In this document: positions 37,385-42,500 of the stretch, piece after piece
Numbering within the stretch: the stretch's first letter is position 1
How the letters are laid out: the number at the start of each line of letters is the position of its first letter
Source: Neocallimastix lanati (nom. inval.)
Taxonomy: Eukaryota > Neocallimastigomycota > Neocallimastigomycetes > Neocallimastigales > Neocallimastigaceae
Length of the DNA stretch: 42,500 nucleotides
Direction of reading: 5' to 3'
Assembly: GCA_016946835.1 (NCBI GenBank)
Contig: JACVTC010000028.1
Location: forward strand, 1,400,001 to 1,442,500
Translations under genes and position numbers: made by a program
The notes under the pieces: generated by a model
What the model saw: only the letters and a program-made list of their open reading frames with translations
Database searches by the model: none
What the model was told of the DNA's origin: nothing

Positions 37385-39914
37385 AAATAAAATTTTATTC
37401 TGTTTAAATGTTTAAATAATAATTGTTTTTTTTTTTTTTACTAATAATAATTATTAAAATTCAAATTATTTTACAAATAATTCTTATTTAATCTATATAT
37501 AAAAACAATATAAATATAATATATTATACAATATTATTACAATATTATATGAGTATATAATAATAATTTTTCTCCATTTATTTTTAAATTCAGGAATTTA
37601 ATTTGATAATAAAATCTATATAATTAAATTTAAATAGGCAACATCTCAAAAATGATAAAAAAAAATTTTTTTTTATTTAAATTATATTAATATTTTTATA
37701 TATTCCTATAAATTAAGAAAATATATAACAATACACGGCTTATAAAATTTCTATTGGATTAAAGTTTTATTTTTATTTATAAATACGATTAATTCAATTA
37801 AAATTTATTAAATTTATATATTAATAATACTTAATGATTCAATTATGGAATAGATTATTTCAATATAATTTAATATAGAATAAAATTTAATTCTTAATAT
37901 AATTATTAAAATAATTTTATTTATTTATTTATTCATTTTTTAATATTATAAGATATATAATTTGAATTATTGGATTAAATACCAAAAAAAGAAAACATAA
38001 TAAGAATGCTAATATAATGATTTTTATAAAATTATCTATTATTGTAAAATATATTACTTATTATATTAACATTATTACATAATGAATAAATAATTTAATT
38101 CTATACTAATTACTAATAAAGATATTACATTTCTTAATATAAATTCAATATATATTTATATTTTTTATTTATTATAATTAAGATTATTAATTTTATTGGA
38201 TTATTAGTAATAATAAAAATAATATATTTTTTATTTATTTTTTCTTTGACTTCTCTCCTTCACATATCAAAATAATAATAATATAAAAAAAAAAATAAAA
38301 TAAAATAAAAATAAAAAAAAAAGAAAATAAAAAAAAAAATAAAAGTATATTAGTATTTAACAAAGAATAAATAATACTAAGGAAAGATAGAAAAATATAT
38401 ATATATATTACAATCTAAAAAAATTAAATATTTTATTAAATCAATAAAATAATTTAAAGTAATAAAACAAATTTGAAATATATTTGACGAATAATAGAAA
38501 ATATTTAATAGGTATTCCTGAATTCATTATTATTTTTTTTATTTATATGTTTTCCTTTGTAAATAAATAATATAATAACTTAAATGAAAAGTACAAAATA
38601 AAAAACAGAAATCAAAATAAATAAAAGATTGTAAATATACAATAAGTTGTTTTAATAAAAATATAGTATAAATTATTATTTTTGTGATATATATAAATAT
38701 GTATTTTATAGTATTTGAATTTATAGTAATCTACTTATTGAAAAATATTATATAATAGATTAATAAAAGAAAGTTAGATTTTTAAAAGATATAAAAAAAA
38801 TTAAATATTAAATATTATATTATATAAAAAAAATTAAAATATTAACAGAATTAAATCTTATTATTATTATTATTATTATTATTTTGTATATTTTAGGAAA
38901 TAAAAACATTAATAAAAAGGAAAATCATGTCTTGTATATAAGAATAATAATGAAAGTTAAAAGAAAATTCATTAAACCTTTAATAGATTAATATTTATTA
39001 TAATAAAAAAATATTTGTTTTTAAATAAAAAGAAAGACTATTATATTTGAAAAAGAAAAAAAAAACTCGAATTAAAAGTGATATAAAACAATTCTAGTTA
39101 AATAACAGTCATATATATTAGAAGATATAATATAGATTAGTAACTTTTGTTAGTAAGTAGATAGCCTTTTTTATATGATATATTAATAAAATATATAAAT
39201 TTATATTAAAATTGAACTAAATTTTTTATTTAGTATTGTTTATATTGTTTATAATATATAGTTTATAAAAAGAAATAATTCTTTTATAATATTTAAAAGG
39301 TATTCAATTTATTATAATAATAATATTATAAATAATTAGAATTTCTAATCTTTTTTTTATTAATAGTATATTAAATATAATATTGTAGATAAAAAATCTT
39401 GTTCCTAATATATATACTTTTAGAATAAAAATAATTGATTTAAAAAATATTAATATAAACATTCTGAATAAATTCATATACTTTTAACAGAAAAATTATA
39501 TATTATTATATATTAATAAATTTGAGAAAATTAGTATTATTTTTATTTTTTTTTTTTATTTTTGTTAAATTTTTAATAATTCAGTACTTTATTTATTAAA
39601 TTAATTGTAATTTATTAAAGAAAATAATTAATATATTCCAAAGTAAACAATATTTAAATATTCAAAAAGTTTTATTATATAAGAAAATTAAAAGGTAATA
39701 TAGTAATAAATAAAGTTTAATAATATATATATTAATAAATATATATTATATAAATCTTTAATAGAAAATTGAAGTCTGATAAAAAGAAGTTCATTTTCTT
39801 ATCAGTATATTATAAAAATTATTTAATATATCAAAACTAAATAATTTTTATTCAATATATATACAGTAAAATTATTGTAACATTAAATTTTTGATATTTA
39901 AATAACTTTACATC

Positions 39915-42500
39915 ATGGGAAATACTTTTGGGAAAAGTGATAGTTCAGATTATAATGGTGAAGGTAAAAATAGGGAAACTGATAATAATATGAATTATAT
40001 TCTTTAATATTTATTAATAATTTCATATTACTTTTTACTAAATTTTCATTAAATATAAAATTTTATATAGTTGAATTAAGACATTTCAATTTATTAAGAT
40101 GCATTGGTAAAGGTGCATTCGGAAAGGTAAAATTAATATTTTATTATTAATATTTTGATACATAAAGTGTACAATATTGTATTAATAATAATTATTAATA
40201 TTATAAATTTATTCAAAATATATTAGGTTCGTATTGTCGAACATAAAGAGAAGAAAAAGCTGTACGCTTTAAAATATATCAATAAAATGCAATGTATTAA
40301 AATGAAAGCTATTCAAAATATAATGAGAGAACGATCTATATTAGAAGAGATAGAACATCCTTTTATTGTAAATTTAAGATTTGCATTCCAAGACGATGAA
40401 AATATGTTTATGGTTCTAGATTTAATGATAGGTGGTGATTTACGTTTTCATTTGGAACGATTAGGAGGTTTTACCGAAGAAACATTACGTTTCTATTGTG
40501 CAGAAATTGCATGTGCTCTTAATTATCTTCATAATAAAGGTATCATTCATAGAGATTTAAAACCAGATAATATTTTATTAGATGATAAAGGTCATGCTCA
40601 TATTACAGATTTTAACATTGCAGTTCATATTGATCCAAAGCGTCTCCCTAGATCACAATCTGGTACTATATCATATATGGCACCTGAAGTTTTTGCTGGT
40701 AAGGGTTATTCTTATCCAATTGATTGGTGGAGTTTAGGTATTGTTCTTTATGAAGGCTTTTATGGTAAGAGACCATTTAAAGGTCATAATAATGAACAAG
40801 TTTCTAATAATATTGTTAATCAAAAAGATATTCATTTTCCATCAACAAATGCACTTACTAAGCATCCAGTTAAACCATCAGCTGAATTTTTATCCATTAT
40901 GAATGGTTTCCTTATCAAAGATCCAAACAATCGTTTAGGTTGTAGTTCCAAAGGTTTAGATGAACTTTGGGACAATACGTGGTTTAGAGGAATAGATTGG
41001 GATAAATTAGAAAGAAAGGAGTATGTTTCACCAATGATACCAAATCCGGATAAGGCAAACTTTGATGCTACTTATGATTTAGAAGAATTATTATTAGAAG
41101 ATAATCCATTAACTTATCGTCCAAGAAAGAAGAAGAATAAGAATAAGGATAATTCAGAAGATTCGGGTCATGGTAAAGGCTTCTTTGGTGGTAAATCGGG
41201 TAGTAGTACACCAACACCAAAAACTCGTTTACAAACAGAATTAGAATATATAGAAGATCATTTTAGAACATTTGATTGTACCTTGTTTGATCGTTTCACA
41301 CAATTAATGGAAAACGATAAATTATTAGAAAATCCAGAATTAATGAAAATTTTAGATGAAGAATTTAAAAATCTAAGTCAACAAAGTGAAATGCCAATGA
41401 AACGTCCAAATAATTCACACGGTCCATCTGGTGCCGTTACTGAGAAACTTATTAAAGAAAAGCAAATTCGTTTACAAGCATATCATGCTCGTATGCAAAT
41501 GAGACAACAAGAAAGTCAACCATTACAACCACCAGGTCAAGCATATAATCCAAATCGCAACATGTTACAACATAACATGATGGCTGGTACCAGTAATTTT
41601 TATAATAATAATGGAAGTAATTCTTCATTATATGGAGGAAACTTTAATGAACCTGGAAATTCAAATCATTCTTCACCAAATAATACTTTCCATAATGTTC
41701 ATGAAGATATTCATAGTTATAAAAGTAATCCACATTATCCAATGTCACCTCAATATAATTCATCGACACCTCCACCGTCACAACCTGTTCCACCAAATCA
41801 ACCATTACCACCAACTCCAGAACCAAATTTTTACACGAATGGAAATAATAGTACGGGACGATTAGAGATGTCTTCAGGAAATCTTTCCCGTAATGGACCA
41901 ACAACTTCATCTTTAAATCGTCGTAATAAAAATATGGTGTACGGTTCTAATGGATCTACGGGACCTTCTGGTGTTAATACCCCATCAGAATCCCCAAAAA
42001 TGGGAGGTACTTCATATACTCAGCAATTAACATCTAGTAGTGATCGTGAACGTGAACGTATAAGACAGAATCAGCAATTAAAACAAAAGATGGCTACATC
42101 ATCACCACAAACTTATCATCAAAAATTAACCCCAAATAAAAAACTATCCCAAAATCATCTAAACGTTAATCAATCTGGTAATTCTGATAGCATAAATGAT
42201 TATAATGGAGGTGGTGGAGGTGAATATATAAGTCACTCAATGAACAATATAAATTACAGTACTCATTCAAATGATGATATTATAAAAAATATATTAAGTA
42301 AAGATGAACTAGAAGAACTTAATGATGATTTTTTATTTGATAGAAAGAATGTTTTTAGTAAGCCAATGTATCATAGTTCTAGTATGGATGAAATTAATTC
42401 TAATAAAATGATGGGAAGTCCAAATATGGGAAAAGGATATAATAAAATACCAAATCCAAAAGGTTTAAAACAAGGTCCCTTAAATATGACATCGTTAAAC
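39915..42500 (+). CDS. YANK/STK32-family AGC Ser/Thr kinase, 5' part (cut by window edge)
   Basis: Exons 39915-39963, 40071-40126 and 40227 onward give at least 793 residues, still open at the window end. Residues 1-8 MGNTFGKS fit an N-myristoylation signal (Gly2, Thr/Ser around position 6-8), so membrane attachment is likely. The kinase domain spans about 22-287: glycine loop GKGAFG 29-34, Lys51, helix-C Glu70, HRD 143-145 and a metal-binding DFN (163-165) instead of DFG. DFN with following IA is characteristic of the YANK (STK32) family. After the domain, DLEELLLEDNPL matches the family-specific acidic/hydrophobic segment where other AGC kinases have the turn and hydrophobic motifs, then a basic stretch RPRKKKNKNK. 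From about residue 340 the tail is Gln/Pro/Asn/Ser-rich and probably disordered; animal members are only about 400 residues long. Catalytic residues are intact. Substrates are unknown. The myristoyltransferase that would modify it is encoded upstream. Confidence 0.93.

Larger units (their letters stand above)
31383..39914. other. Large A+T-rich intergenic desert with remnants and repeats
   Basis: 8.5 kb without an intact gene. It holds the minisatellite, an LRR-like remnant, a heptamer array, two hairpin-forming sequences, an island of higher complexity and a tetranucleotide-derived array, each listed separately. From about 37440 to 39914 I see only A/T-rich sequence with scattered short patches and no supported feature. 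Confidence 0.7.

Noticed and set aside
37074-37385. 103-codon minus-strand frame of Phe/Tyr/Leu/Ile
   Set aside because: Translation of an AAAT-derived array.
40608-40616. DFN as a sign of an inactive kinase
   Set aside because: DFN is the normal state in the YANK/STK32 family, and the Lys, Glu and HRD residues are all present.
41611-41910. Two overlapping frames (84 and 88 codons) in the kinase tail
   Set aside because: Shadows of the kinase reading frame, which is open through this region in its own frame with sensible composition.

Overview
The window looks like nuclear DNA of an anaerobic gut fungus (Neocallimastigomycota, the Piromyces/Neocallimastix/Anaeromyces type). The reasons are the extreme A+T content, multi-kilobase intergenic deserts of poly(dA:dT) and ATT/AAAT microsatellites, short GT-AG introns, asparagine-rich tails, and a gene type typical of that phylum (a bacterial-type solute-binding domain fused to a class C seven-helix receptor). 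Dictyostelid amoebae share the base composition and poly-Asn. A YANK-family kinase and a C5orf34 homologue argue for an opisthokont instead. The assignment is inference from content, not a database match.

Layout: (1) 1-237, minus, 5' end of a Gfd2/YDR514C-like nuclease-fold protein. (2) 3757-4128, minus, a small unrecognised 123-aa gene. (3) 4129-9351, A+T desert with a 76-unit ATT array, a perfect 36-bp inverted repeat and a decayed reading frame. (4) 9352-12502, minus, six-exon C5orf34-type gene (654 aa when spliced). (5) 12503-13987, intergenic region between two divergent genes, with a tandem duplication. (6) 13988-16921, plus, eight-exon glycylpeptide N-tetradecanoyltransferase (428 aa). 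(7) 18770-22264, plus, five-exon solute-binding/GPCR fusion (829 aa). (8) 22684-23860, plus, a decayed acidic low-complexity gene. (9) 25493-31382, plus, five-exon megasynthase-like protein (1745 aa): adenylation, carrier protein, ketosynthase, and an acyltransferase fold that has lost its catalytic motifs. (10) 31383-39914, 8.5-kb desert with a 57-bp minisatellite, LRR-like and other gene remnants, a heptamer array and palindromes. (11) 39915-42500, plus, 5' part of a YANK/STK32-family AGC kinase with an N-myristoylation signal; it runs off the window.

The genes do not form an obvious cluster. One link is plausible: the myristoyltransferase is the enzyme that would modify the MGNTFGKS N-terminus of the kinase. 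The most unusual gene is the A-ACP-KS-pseudoAT protein. Its ketosynthase triad has canonical spacing, but it has no working extender-loading site, no reductive domains and no release domain. Exon joins were worked out by hand from reading-frame continuity, GT/AG sites and family consensus. No transcript data were available.
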